Below are positions 16,500 through 25,304 of a DNA stretch of 64,000 nucleotides, piece by piece; position 1 is the first letter of the stretch; every line of letters starts with the position of its first letter. This stretch comes from Neobacillus niacini. GTDB lineage: Bacteria; Bacillota; Bacilli; Bacillales; Cytobacillaceae. The DNA lies in NCBI RefSeq assembly GCF_000759675.1, contig NZ_BAWM01000101.1, positions 1 through 64,000 of the forward strand, in the 5' to 3' direction. The notes beneath the pieces were generated by a model. The model saw nothing but the letters and a program-made list of their open reading frames with translations, did not search any database and had not been told where the DNA came from. The translations under genes were made by a program, and so were the position numbers.

Positions 16500-16991
16500 A
16501 TGCTTGAAAAAGAGATATTAATAGAATTACAGGAATATGTAAAAAACCATTTAAGCAATCTAGTCTTTCAAACATTTGAATCCCACAGCTATCAAAAATC
16601 CGAAGAAATCCAAAATAACGAAATCGAGAACTTTATTAAAATTAAACGGCAGCCTGCCTTTAACCAGAGGTTGTTTCGCTTTATAGATAAAAAAGGTGCC
16701 AGTGACTCTAATATTTACAAACGGGCGGGAATGGACCGCAGGCATTTTTCAAAAATTCGATCAAACTCTGATTACAGACCAAGTAAGAATACCGTAATCG
16801 CTCTGGCTTTAGCTCTTGAACTAAATAAAAAAGAAACTGATAAACTCTTAAGTTCTGCCGGTTACTCTTTGTCAGATAGTGATACCTTTGATTTAGTCAT
16901 TCAGTTCTGTCTTGAGAAAAAAATATATGATTTTTACCATGTCAATCAGGCTTTGGACTATTTCAGTTTAAAACCTTTAATATTTTTATAA
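16500..16991 (+). CDS. HTH-domain protein, unknown function
   Basis: This 163-residue protein has a C-terminal region like an XRE-type helix-turn-helix (YKRAGMDRRHFSKIRSNSDY, SKNTVIALALALELNKKETD, LLSSAGYSLS). The N-terminal 50 residues are charged and helical. Such proteins are found next to VWA-domain proteins, and a VWA remnant lies directly divergent here, so the pair may once have been a unit. The ATG follows GGAGGTAGATT. A role in DNA binding is inferred from fold only. Confidence 0.65.
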   Translation: MLEKEILIELQEYVKNHLSNLVFQTFESHSYQKSEEIQNNEIENFIKIKRQPAFNQRLFRFIDKKGASDSNIYKRAGMDRRHFSKIRSNSDYRPSKNTVIALALALELNKKETDKLLSSAGYSLSDSDTFDLVIQFCLEKKIYDFYHVNQALDYFSLKPLIFL

Positions 16992-17077
16992 TAAAAATAG
17001 CAGGAAAATATAGTCTAATATAGAATTAATCGGATAGAATAGAATTTGTACATATCCACTAAAGAGGAGTGAAGAGA

Positions 17078-17506
17078 ATGTCAGTAGATGTTTATCTTAA
17101 TTTTAATGGTAACACCCGTGAAGCAGTAGATTTTTACGCAAAGGTTTTTAAAACAGAAGCACCCAATATCATGACCTTTGGGGAATCACCGCAACATCCA
17201 GATTATCCACTTCCAGAAGAAGCTAAAAATTTAGTTATGCACACACGCCTTAACATCGATGGAAGCAATGTCATGTTCTCTGATACTTTTCCTGGAATGC
17301 CTTTTATAGAAGGCAACAACGTAACGCTTGCTTTAGTAAGTAAAAATATGGATGATTTAAAATCTTGGTTTGAGCAATTAAAAGATGGCGGCACTGTCGG
17401 TATGGAACTACAAGAAACCTTCTGGAGCAAACTTTACGGTCAAGTAACTGATAAATTCGGAATTCATTGGCAGCTCAACTATGACAATGGTGAAATGGCG
17501 ATGTAA
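17078..17506 (+). CDS. VOC-family protein, PhnB-like
   Basis: This protein of 142 residues is of the PhnB/glyoxalase-like type (VDVYLNFNGNTREAVDFY, MTFGESPQHPDYP, FGIHWQLNYD). Many such proteins are annotated as 3-demethylubiquinone methyltransferase-like, but no methyltransferase activity follows from the fold. ATG at 17078 has AGAGGAG eight bases upstream and is preferred over GTG 17069. It is transcribed alone and converges with the ABC importer operon at a shared terminator. Confidence 0.8.
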   Translation: MSVDVYLNFNGNTREAVDFYAKVFKTEAPNIMTFGESPQHPDYPLPEEAKNLVMHTRLNIDGSNVMFSDTFPGMPFIEGNNVTLALVSKNMDDLKSWFEQLKDGGTVGMELQETFWSKLYGQVTDKFGIHWQLNYDNGEMAM

Positions 17507-17512
17507 TTTAAT

Positions 17513-17549
17513 AAAAAAGGGATACAGTATTTTTGACTGTATCCCTTTT
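17513..17549. terminator. Bidirectional terminator
   Basis: AAAAGGGATACAGT, an ATTTTTG loop and ACTGTATCCCTTTT form a perfect stem with A- and T-runs on the two sides. It lies between the convergent VOC gene and the ABC importer genes. Confidence 0.92.
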
Positions 17550-17552
17550 CTA

Positions 17553-18299
17553 TTACTTTAAACTGCGGTTTAGAAAAGCTTTTGTACGTTCATTCTTAGG
17601 GTTGGTAAACACTTCCGTAGGATTACCAGTTTCTATTATTTCCCCGTTATCCATGAAAATAACTCGATTTGCAACCTCTTTAGCAAATCCCATTTCATGA
17701 GTAACCACAATCATCGTCATCTGCTCTTCAGCAAGAGCCTTCATAACCTGCAGAACTTCTCCCGTTAATTCTGGGTCCAATGCTGATGTAGGCTCATCAA
17801 ACAAAAGAATCTCTGGATTCATCATCAGTGCTCTCGCAATGGCTACTCTTTGTTTTTGACCACCTGACAAATTGGCTGGGTAGAAATGAGCCCGATCACT
17901 GAGCCCAATTTTCTTTAAAAGCTCCGTACTCCGTTTTTGAATTACCTCAGTAGGCTCTTTTTTTACTAATTTGGGCGGCAGCTCTAAATTTTCCTTAACG
18001 GTCAGGTGCGGGAATAGATTAAAATGCTGGAAAACCATACCCATTTTAGATGTAATTCTTTTGATTTCTTGTGGTTTCGTGTAGATTCCATCCTTAACAA
18101 GTTGATCATCTGATATTGTAATACTTCCTGCATTTATTTCCTCTAGATAGACTAAGCTTCGGAGCATCGTGCTTTTCCCCGATCCAGAAGGGCCAATCAC
18201 GGCTACAACATCATTTTTATTAACATCAAAAGTTATCTGTTTTAGTACATCCAAATCGCCAAACGATTTTTTCAGGTTGGATACTTCTATGATAGCCAC
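17553..18299 (-). CDS. Polar amino-acid ABC importer, ATPase
   Basis: This is a GlnQ-type ATPase of 248 residues. Walker A is GPSGSGKST, the signature is ANLSGGQKQR, Walker B is ILLFDEPTSALDPE, and the H-loop is VTHEMGFAKE. It powers uptake of a polar amino acid. The frame opens at a TTG at 18308, but GTG 18299 has AGAGGGA nine bases ahead and gives the usual MAIIEVSNLKK-type start. It is the last gene of the binding protein, permease, ATPase unit. Confidence 0.92.
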   Translation of the reverse strand: MAIIEVSNLKKSFGDLDVLKQITFDVNKNDVVAVIGPSGSGKSTMLRSLVYLEEINAGSITISDDQLVKDGIYTKPQEIKRITSKMGMVFQHFNLFPHLTVKENLELPPKLVKKEPTEVIQKRSTELLKKIGLSDRAHFYPANLSGGQKQRVAIARALMMNPEILLFDEPTSALDPELTGEVLQVMKALAEEQMTMIVVTHEMGFAKEVANRVIFMDNGEIIETGNPTEVFTNPKNERTKAFLNRSLK

Positions 18300-18314
18300 A
18301 TTTACCAATCCCTC

Positions 18315-18974
18315 TTATTCAAATTTGTATCTTCGTTCAATTCCTTTAAAAATAAAAGTTAACAGGAGCGTCATTATGAGATAAATCAAACCAGCTACGA
18401 AAAATGGGATAATCGTAAAGTCACGGTTCACAGCGGTTTGAGCGTAGTGCAGCAACTCTGGCACTGCAACCGCATAGAGCAGCGCTGTATCTTTAACAAG
18501 TGTCACCGATTCATTTGCAATAGCTGGGAGTGTGACCCGAAACATTTGCGGTAAAATAATCCTTGTTGTTGTCTGCCACTTGCTTAAACCAAGAACCTGA
18601 GACGCCTCATATTGTCCTTTATCAATTGCCAAAAGACCACCGCGGAAAATTTCAGCAAAGTATGCAGCATAGTTTAATACAAACCCCAAACATGCTGCCA
18701 CGAATCTATCAAATACTAAATATTCCCCTACCACAGGAAGCATCGGAAGTCCGAAGCATATTAACAACAATTGTAGTAATAGAGGAGTACCCCTCATAAC
18801 GTAAATATAGCCCTGAGCAAGTAATGATAAAGGCTTTAAGCTGCTTTTAACAGCAAGTGTCAGCAGGAAACCAAGTGGTACAGAGACGATAATCGCAATA
18901 AAAAACAATAGAATCGTCATCTGTGCCCCTTCAAGCATAGGCACAAGTATTGATGTGAAATATTCAAATGACAT
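18315..18974 (-). CDS. Polar amino-acid ABC importer, permease
   Basis: This 219-residue HisM/GlnP-type permease has about five membrane spans. The EAA-like cytoplasmic loop is QYEASQVLGLSKWQTTTRII, and YVMRGTPLLLQLLL is characteristic of the family. It sits between the binding-protein and ATPase genes. The substrate cannot be read from the sequence; cystine, glutamine and arginine systems are all candidates. Confidence 0.92.
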   Translation of the reverse strand: MSFEYFTSILVPMLEGAQMTILLFFIAIIVSVPLGFLLTLAVKSSLKPLSLLAQGYIYVMRGTPLLLQLLLICFGLPMLPVVGEYLVFDRFVAACLGFVLNYAAYFAEIFRGGLLAIDKGQYEASQVLGLSKWQTTTRIILPQMFRVTLPAIANESVTLVKDTALLYAVAVPELLHYAQTAVNRDFTIIPFFVAGLIYLIMTLLLTFIFKGIERRYKFE

Positions 18975-18992
18975 GGTAACTCCTCCAAAAAC

Positions 18993-19024
18993 AAAACAGG
19001 GTTCCCTTTAGGAAATCCTGTTTT
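18993..19024 (-). terminator. Intercistronic hairpin after the binding-protein gene
   Basis: AAAACAGG-A-TTTCC and GG-AACCCTGTTTT pair on the minus strand between the binding protein and permease genes. Such hairpins usually stabilise the upstream message or terminate part of it, so the binding protein is made in excess. Confidence 0.7.
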
Positions 19025-19039
19025 GCCCTATATTCATTA

Positions 19040-19816
19040 TTACTTTAGTACTTTATCTTCACCAAACCACTTTTTCGAGATATCTGCAGCTGTTCCGTCT
19101 TCATTCATTTCATCCAGTGACTTTTGGAGCTTTTCTAGTAATTCCTCGTTTCCTTTTTTAACACCAATACCATATTCTTCAGGAGCAAGCGACTCCTCAA
19201 GCACCTTAAATGTTTGTTCCTCTTTAGCCATGTAATAATTGATAACAACTTCATCAATAACCACAGCATCTAAACGACCACTTTTTAAATCTGTTAAAGC
19301 CTGTACATTGTCAGCAAACTCAGTTACCGTCTTAACTTTTTCTTTAATAGGTGAAGCGTTTAGGGCGTCAGAAGCTGAAGAAAGTGACTGCAACCCAACC
19401 ACTTTACCTTCTAAATCAGCTAGTGCTGTAACCTTTGAATCAGAGAGAGTAACAATTACCTGTGCATTTTTTAAATATGGTTTTGTGAAAAGGACTTTTT
19501 CTTTCCGCTCATCCGTAATAGTGTATCCGTTCCAAATAAGGTCGATTCGTCCACTGCTAAGCTCAGCTTCTTTTGTTTTCCAGTCAATTGGCTGAAAGGT
19601 AACTTCAGTTCCCATTTTTTCTGCTGCCGCTATAGCATAATCAATATCAAATCCAACAATATTATTATCCTCATCGCGGAATCCCATTGGAGCAAATTTA
19701 TCATCAATACCAATGACAAGCTTATTATCATCTTTTTCTGCTGATTTAGAGCATCCAGTAAAAATCACAAGTACTGCAGCTAAGATAAGAAACATAGTTG
19801 CTAATCTTTTCATCAT
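19040..19816 (-). CDS. Polar amino-acid ABC importer, binding lipoprotein
   Basis: This 258-residue family 3 solute-binding protein has a lipoprotein signal (LILAAVLVIFTGC). The mature part has FAPMGFRDEDNNIVGFDIDY and the SSGRIDLIWNGYTITDERKE stretch typical of amino-acid binding proteins. It is anchored outside the membrane and hands substrate to the permease encoded next. ATG at 19813 or 19816 is possible. The promoter region upstream is very AT-rich, and no riboswitch was seen in it. Confidence 0.92.
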   Translation of the reverse strand: MMKRLATMFLILAAVLVIFTGCSKSAEKDDNKLVIGIDDKFAPMGFRDEDNNIVGFDIDYAIAAAEKMGTEVTFQPIDWKTKEAELSSGRIDLIWNGYTITDERKEKVLFTKPYLKNAQVIVTLSDSKVTALADLEGKVVGLQSLSSASDALNASPIKEKVKTVTEFADNVQALTDLKSGRLDAVVIDEVVINYYMAKEEQTFKVLEESLAPEEYGIGVKKGNEELLEKLQKSLDEMNEDGTAADISKKWFGEDKVLK

Positions 19817-19931
19817 TTGTATGTACCACCTTTTATATAAATTTATTTCACTTTAGTACGTTACCGTATTATCACTCTAGCACATTATAACACTATAATA
19901 TAATAAAACACAACAACTATAATAAAATAAT

Positions 19932-19963
19932 AAAAAGAGCCGATTCCTTCAAAGAATGGCTCC
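19932..19963 (-). terminator. Terminator of the MFS-GNAT unit
   Basis: GAGCC-G-ATTC, a CTTCAAA loop and GAAT-GGCTC pair. On the minus strand CTTTTTATT follows. It lies just past the GNAT stop. Confidence 0.7.
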
Positions 19964-19970
19964 CATTTTG

Positions 19971-20504
19971 TTATTGTATCGATATTTTCCAAATCATATG
20001 GTCCTGCCCTTTACCCCAATAATCCTTTAGTAAATAATCAGGTTCTCCAAATTTCTTCTTCCATATCTTTTGTGCATTTCCGTAGCCGCTATCAAGACAA
20101 AATTCTTCTATCTCCCGGTTATGTAAGGTTCGAACCATTTCGTTTAGAAGCCGATTCCCTACTCCCTGTCTCTGATAGTCTGGAAGTACAAATACAGTTC
20201 CTATTTCAACCAGATCCTTCAATACTCCATCTGTACAAACATGAATTAATTCACTAGAGGGTCCGTATTCAATTGTTCCGATAATTTTCTCTTCCTCTAA
20301 AGCGATTAAGAAAAACCGCTTCTCCCCATTACTATCAAAGTCACTTTTTAAAAAATTGATCTTACTTTCAATTTCCGTTTCAATATCATTAACCAACTCC
20401 TCTAATCCTTCTCTAATAAAGGTATCGGTAATGACAATTCTAAAGAATTCATGTAAATCTCCTATTTCCTCAAACCTTGGTCTTCTTATCTCCACATGGC
20501 GCAC
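19971..20504 (-). CDS. GNAT-family N-acetyltransferase
   Basis: This protein of about 177 residues has the acetyl-CoA binding region VFVLPDYQRQGVGNRLLNEM (motif A with Q-x-x-G-x-G). Earlier strands (IEIRRPRFEEIGDLHEFF-like N-terminus) fit the GNAT fold. GTG at 20504 has GGGAGG nine bases upstream and is preferred over TTG 20510. It follows the MFS gene by 30 bases, so the two are probably co-transcribed. The substrate is unknown. Confidence 0.82.
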   Translation of the reverse strand: MRHVEIRRPRFEEIGDLHEFFRIVITDTFIREGLEELVNDIETEIESKINFLKSDFDSNGEKRFFLIALEEEKIIGTIEYGPSSELIHVCTDGVLKDLVEIGTVFVLPDYQRQGVGNRLLNEMVRTLHNREIEEFCLDSGYGNAQKIWKKKFGEPDYLLKDYWGKGQDHMIWKISIQ

Positions 20505-20534
20505 TCCCAAAAGCCTCCCACTTCTAAAAATGAT

Positions 20535-21779
20535 TCAAGCTGATAGATTCTTTTTATTTTGGATTTTATTTGCTGAAAAAAGTCCACTATAAAGCAGGAA
20601 GGTTCCTGCCATTAAGATCATACCGAGATACACTGACATCATGGTTGGTATTAAAAAAGCCCCTAAGATAATCGCTGCACGTGCGATTATATCAGCTCCG
20701 CTAAAACTTAAGTTAGAAAAGGCAGAGTAAGAGCCTCGTTTATCCTCCGGCATCATATTCGCTTTTTCAGCATTGGCAATTGGGGAATAGATTAGCTCAC
20801 CAATCGTTGCTAAACCATTAAATAATACGAGAACATACCAAATATTCGCGGAAGTAACGACTGTATATCCCACACTATATAAAAACAACCCCAGCAGCAA
20901 CATCTTTCGTTTTGAAAATTTATCGGTTATTTTCGTAACAAAAAACGTAAGTACAACAACCGTAAGCATATTTTCGATATTTAAAAAACTAAGCATTCTA
21001 ATGCCTGCAACTTCAAAATCCCCTACAAATACAGACTTGAATTCCTCCGCTAATCGTACTCCGATATAACTATTTAGTGAGAATTCGGCAGCAAAAATAA
21101 ACATTGACCCTGCAACTGCCATGACAAAGGGTTTATCCTGAAACGCGACCTTGTAGTTTTGAAGCAAATCTACAAAAATGTTTTTATGTTTTTTCTCAAG
21201 CAGCTTCACACGTGTATCTTGTAACCATATGCCATATGCAATCGGCAAGCTAATAGACACAACGGTTAAAGCAATGAATAGTTCTAATTGATGATTCACA
21301 TAAAGGAGTCCCCCTAATGCTGCGCCAATTGCCATCGCTAAATTAACAAGCCAGTAATCGAGGGCATACACACTCTTTCGATTTTCTGGTGTGGTCGAAT
21401 CAATAATCACAGCATGTACAGCAGGACGACCGAGGCTGCTTGTGATCGTAAAAATTACATAACTGATAGCAAATAATACGATCCATTTTTGATCTGGTAA
21501 TAAACTTACCGTCATAAGAGCAAACATGAGTGCACTAGCTGTTGAAGATAGTATGATTATTTTTTTTCGAGGGAAGCGGTCAGAAATATAGCCGCCGATA
21601 AAGTTTATAAAAAAGCTTATAACCACATTGATGACTAAAAAAATCCCTGCCCAAATGGCACCCTTATGTTGAGCAAAGAAGAGAGCCATAAATGGCATAA
21701 CGGAGCTTCCAATTGCTCGGTTAAAAAACGAAGTTATCAGTCTTACTTTAATATTTTGAGGATATTCCTTCCAAGCCAT
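20535..21779 (-). CDS. MFS transporter
   Basis: This 414-residue protein has about 12 membrane spans. The MFS loop motif between helices 2 and 3 is GGYISDRFPRKKIIIL. It resembles drug or metabolite efflux proteins of Bacillus. The SgrR-like regulator gene is divergent at 21878, and the GNAT gene follows. The arrangement suggests export of a compound sensed by the SgrR-like protein, which is inference. The substrate is unknown. Confidence 0.88.
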   Translation of the reverse strand: MAWKEYPQNIKVRLITSFFNRAIGSSVMPFMALFFAQHKGAIWAGIFLVINVVISFFINFIGGYISDRFPRKKIIILSSTASALMFALMTVSLLPDQKWIVLFAISYVIFTITSSLGRPAVHAVIIDSTTPENRKSVYALDYWLVNLAMAIGAALGGLLYVNHQLELFIALTVVSISLPIAYGIWLQDTRVKLLEKKHKNIFVDLLQNYKVAFQDKPFVMAVAGSMFIFAAEFSLNSYIGVRLAEEFKSVFVGDFEVAGIRMLSFLNIENMLTVVVLTFFVTKITDKFSKRKMLLLGLFLYSVGYTVVTSANIWYVLVLFNGLATIGELIYSPIANAEKANMMPEDKRGSYSAFSNLSFSGADIIARAAIILGAFLIPTMMSVYLGMILMAGTFLLYSGLFSANKIQNKKNLSA

Positions 21780-21877
21780 ATAATCAGCACCTTTCCTACT
21801 ATTTATAGTAAACTAGACGTAACAGTTAAAAAATGACCAATTTTCAAAATAATGTCTACTTTTAAAGGAATGAGAAT

Positions 21878-23524
21878 ATGGACCACTATTTATTATCATT
21901 ATGGAATTCAACTTCTTCTGGGCAAGTCAAAGTACAGCAGCTGGCTGAAATATTAAATCTTAGCTCAAAGCAAACACGCCGTAAACTTAATAAATGGCAA
22001 GAAGAGGGATGGCTGACATTTCAGGCGGGCAGAGGAAGAGGAAATGACTCAAAGCTGCACTGGAATAAGGACGTAGAAACAGAGTATGAACAACAATTCA
22101 TAGCTCAACTAGAAAAATTCTCCATTGAGCAAGTGAGTAAACTTTTATTATATAAATGGTCAGCCGAAACCAAACAGCGCTTAATGACCAGATTTCAATC
22201 CAAATTTGGATTTCATCAAGAGGAGCAGGAAAGATTAATTATTCCGCGATTTTACCGTTTCTTAACATATCATCCATTAAAGGCTGCAGATGTACATAGC
22301 GCAAATCTGGTTGCAAACATTTATAACAGAGTAGTAGCATTGGAGGAAGATGATACGATAATCCCCGAGCTTGCACATAGCTGGGAAGTAAACGATAAGA
22401 AGTTAATCTTATATTTGCGAAAGGATGTAGCTTTTCATGATGGATCCATCCTAAAAGCCGAGGACGTCGTCCAATCTTTTATGCAAATGAAGCAAGATGA
22501 AATATATGCTGAACTTTGGAAACCAATTACAAAAATAAGTTCTCCTGCTTCACTCGTAGTTGAGCTTGAGTTTCCAAATGGCTGTACTTATATTTTACCT
22601 CTGCTTAGTATGATGCCTGCTAGTATTTACAAAGAATCCAACGGCCAGGTCATTGGAACAGGCAGCTTCTATATGGGGGAAAATTCTGAGGAGAAAACCG
22701 TATTACATGCTTTTAAACATTATTATGGGAAGCGTCCGCTATTGGATACGGTTGAATTCATTCAGGTTTCGAGCGAGTTTGGAAATGTTTATTATGGCGC
22801 TCATGAATCAAGAGAGGTAGGCACATTCGAAGTCAAAAGTGATTCTGGCTTTGGCATTGTGGTGATGAATCCATATCGCCAAACGGATATTGCAAGAAAA
22901 GAAGTTAGAGATTACATTCATATGCTGATAGACGAAAATCGCTCACAAATTTCTACTATAGATTCACGTACTTCAGAAAACAACTCTGGTTGTTTAATAG
23001 GTTATTCAATGCCCTATTCGCTGCCAAAAATAGCAAAGCCCTCACTTTTAAAGCCATTACGAATGAAGTACACAGGATATACAAAGGATGTATCAAATTG
23101 GTTAAAATCCATCCTTGATCATGCTGGAATTAGTACAAAGTTAGAAGAAGTCTCGTTTCATGATGCCGTGTATTATGATCATTTAAAAGCAGAGGCAGAT
23201 TTATTTATTCATGGAGAAATTTTCGAGCTGAACCAAAGCTTTTCCTATTTTAATTTTATAAAAAACAACATTTCACCACTGCGTAAATTAACAAAAAGTG
23301 ATCCTCTTTTACAGGAGTTTATTCAAGCCTATGATGAATTGCCCTTTAAACAATGGATCGAACAGCATTTGAAAATAGAAAAATATTTAATTGAAAATTC
23401 TCTTTGTATTCCCCTCTATTACTCAAAACGGCAAATACCATTCTCGATTAATTTAATGAACATCAAAATGAAACATTTCGGTTATGTTGACTTATCGAAA
23501 CTATGGATGAAGCCCAAATATTAG
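21878..23524 (+). CDS. SgrR-like regulator with solute-binding domain
   Basis: This 548-residue protein has an N-terminal winged helix (LSSKQTRRKLNKWQEEGWL) and a middle/C-terminal domain like the oligopeptide-binding family 5 proteins (LTYHPLKAADVHSANLVANI, VAFHDGSILKAEDVVQSF). There is no signal peptide, as expected for the SgrR group, where the binding domain senses a ligand in the cytoplasm. It is divergent from the MFS-GNAT unit, its likely target. ATG follows AAAGGAATGAGAAT. Confidence 0.85.
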   Translation: MDHYLLSLWNSTSSGQVKVQQLAEILNLSSKQTRRKLNKWQEEGWLTFQAGRGRGNDSKLHWNKDVETEYEQQFIAQLEKFSIEQVSKLLLYKWSAETKQRLMTRFQSKFGFHQEEQERLIIPRFYRFLTYHPLKAADVHSANLVANIYNRVVALEEDDTIIPELAHSWEVNDKKLILYLRKDVAFHDGSILKAEDVVQSFMQMKQDEIYAELWKPITKISSPASLVVELEFPNGCTYILPLLSMMPASIYKESNGQVIGTGSFYMGENSEEKTVLHAFKHYYGKRPLLDTVEFIQVSSEFGNVYYGAHESREVGTFEVKSDSGFGIVVMNPYRQTDIARKEVRDYIHMLIDENRSQISTIDSRTSENNSGCLIGYSMPYSLPKIAKPSLLKPLRMKYTGYTKDVSNWLKSILDHAGISTKLEEVSFHDAVYYDHLKAEADLFIHGEIFELNQSFSYFNFIKNNISPLRKLTKSDPLLQEFIQAYDELPFKQWIEQHLKIEKYLIENSLCIPLYYSKRQIPFSINLMNIKMKHFGYVDLSKLWMKPKY

Positions 23525-23537
23525 TACCAAAAGAAGG

Positions 23538-23559
23538 CCTGACATCTATGTGTCAGGCA
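23538..23559. terminator. Hairpin between convergent genes
   Basis: GCCTGACA, a TCTATG loop and TGTCAGGC pair perfectly. It lies between the SgrR-like gene and the small minus-strand gene at 23569. The core TGACA/TGTCAGGCAC recurs elsewhere in the window. Confidence 0.6.
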
Positions 23560-23568
23560 CTATTCTTA

Positions 23569-23742
23569 TTAATCTTGATATCCAGATAATTGTTCCTGCA
23601 CTTCGTTTAGGGAATTAATCGCTTGTTGAATCTTGTTTTTGTTATCTGGTTTTTCAGCGTTACTAAGTGCTTGTTGCAATGTATCAACCGTACTTTGTAC
23701 CGATGACATACTTTGGTCAACGTATTGTTTAGCCTTTGGCAT
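23569..23742 (-). CDS. Small hydrophilic protein, unknown function
   Basis: This 57-residue protein starts MPKAKQYVDQSMSSVQSTVD and ends NSLNEVQEQLSGYQD. It is predicted as a helical hairpin rich in Gln, Asn and Ser. The ribosome binding site AAGGAGGTGCACATATG is nearly perfect, which is the main evidence that it is expressed. The longer frame overlapping it on the same strand is out of phase and is not real. Small proteins of this kind are frequent in Bacillus spores and cytoplasm; no family was recognised. Confidence 0.75.
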   Translation of the reverse strand: MPKAKQYVDQSMSSVQSTVDTLQQALSNAEKPDNKNKIQQAINSLNEVQEQLSGYQD

Positions 23743-23883
23743 ATGTGCACCTCCTTAATTATTTCAGAAATAGTATCTGCACATATTCCAAAAATATTAA
23801 GGGTATTCCTTAAAGACACTGTCGTATTCTCCAATAGAAAAGATAGAAGGAAATCACTCAACTTCCCACCCTACGTTCTTAAT

Positions 23884-25158
23884 TCACTTTTCCATCATTA
23901 ATTTTAAAATTAGTTCGTCTGTGTGCCTTGTTCCTTCATTTCCAAGCCTACAAAAACTTTCAATACTTTTTTCTACATCATCATGGATAAACCCATCAGT
24001 AGATTTAATTTCTTGATTGTTGAGTGCCAAAAGTGCTGATTGTACTGCAACATTCGAACAAGTGGATACTTTCATCGCACAGCCAGCCTTGGCACCATCA
24101 CAAATCATTCCGGAAACATTACCGATGGTGTTTTGAATCGCTGCTTTAATTTGATCCAAATGTCCATCAAGTAAATAAACAATGGCTCCACTTGCTCCCA
24201 TTCCGGCGGCAGTTACACCGCATAATGCTGAAAGCCGCCCAAATTTTGATTTGATATGAATCGTAATAAGATGGCTCAGTGCAACAGCTCGAATCATTTT
24301 TTCCTCTGAAACCTGTAGTTTCTCTGCGACTGCCACAACTGGAAGTGTCACGGCTATTCCTTGATTACCACTTCCTGTGTTCGCCATTACCGGGAGTGTG
24401 GAACCTGCCATTCTCGCATCTGATCCAGCGGCAGCTAGAGACATTGCTGCAGTGGCTATATCATCGGATAGAATTCCCTTTTTTACATTTTCCTTAATGG
24501 TCTTTCCTACTTTTAATCCATAATCTCCAGAAAGACCTTCTTTGCCAATCACTCTATTTAATTCAATACTCTTTTTTACGAGAGATAAGCTGCTTATATC
24601 AACTGTTTGAATCCATTCCACAATTTCATCGATGGTAAGTGATATTAATTCCTCTTCATCTGATTGAATGCCGATATTTTCGCATCCACCTTGAAAAACA
24701 ACCTTGCCATCAACCTCAATTAACGTAATATTACTATGATTATCCGATATAACCACTCTAGAAGTATGTTGATTGGTTTTTAGGATAACTTCAATATAAA
24801 GTCTTTTTGGCGTATTGGCTTGACCTGATGATACTTTACCTTCTTCTATTAGTTTTAACGCAGACTGCTCATCTTCAAAAGTAAGTCCATCCAATACTTC
24901 CAGTTGTTTCGCTGGATCTCCCGCTGCAGCTCCAAGTGCCACAGCGAAATCGAGACCACTGGAAGTCATTCCTGGAATCCCAACAGATTTAGCATTTTTT
25001 ATTATATTTCCACTCGCTTTTAAACGTATCTCTTCTATTTGCCCTTTGGCATAGCTTCTTGCCTTTGCTGCGGCCAATGCAATCGCCACGGGCTCCGTAC
25101 AGCCAAGTGCAATGACTAATTCTTTTTCGAGAATAGCTTCTATTTTATGCTTCTTCAT
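23884..25158 (-). CDS. L-cysteine desulfidase / UPF0597 family protein
   Basis: This 424-residue protein is of the serine dehydratase alpha-like UPF0597 (YhaM/CyuA) type. Cys residues placed as [4Fe-4S] ligands are seen in VIALGCTEPVAIALAAA, MICDGAKAGCAMKVS and LSALCGVTAAGMGASGAIVY. Known members break L-cysteine into pyruvate, ammonia and sulfide. It is transcribed alone, so the pathway here is inferred from the family. The ATG at 25158 is preceded by GGGGGGAACATA. Confidence 0.85.
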   Translation of the reverse strand: MKKHKIEAILEKELVIALGCTEPVAIALAAAKARSYAKGQIEEIRLKASGNIIKNAKSVGIPGMTSSGLDFAVALGAAAGDPAKQLEVLDGLTFEDEQSALKLIEEGKVSSGQANTPKRLYIEVILKTNQHTSRVVISDNHSNITLIEVDGKVVFQGGCENIGIQSDEEELISLTIDEIVEWIQTVDISSLSLVKKSIELNRVIGKEGLSGDYGLKVGKTIKENVKKGILSDDIATAAMSLAAAGSDARMAGSTLPVMANTGSGNQGIAVTLPVVAVAEKLQVSEEKMIRAVALSHLITIHIKSKFGRLSALCGVTAAGMGASGAIVYLLDGHLDQIKAAIQNTIGNVSGMICDGAKAGCAMKVSTCSNVAVQSALLALNNQEIKSTDGFIHDDVEKSIESFCRLGNEGTRHTDELILKLMMEK

Positions 25159-25254
25159 TATGTTCCCCCCTACTCTTTCTATAATACCTTATTTAAAATA
25201 TTACCATAGCTGTGCTGATAAAAATTCGGGGTAATTTTACCAAATAGCCCATTT

Positions 25255-25293
25255 CTAAAAAAAGAGTCTTTCTATGGAACGAAAGACTCTTTT
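25255..25293 (-). terminator. Terminator of the ABC exporter operon
   Basis: AAAAGAGTCTTTC and GAAAGACTCTTTT pair around TATGGAAC. On the minus strand a run of T follows. It lies just past the second exporter gene. Confidence 0.9.
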
Positions 25294-25304
25294 AAATGAC
25301 TGTA

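Noticed and set aside
19817..19931. Search for a T-box or SAM/lysine riboswitch ahead of the amino-acid importer
   Set aside because: The short AT-rich upstream region has no conserved riboswitch core or terminator/antiterminator pair.
23607..23861. 84-residue minus-strand frame near 23.7 kb
   Set aside because: It is out of phase with the 57-residue frame that has an AAGGAGGTGCACAT site, and its own start has none.
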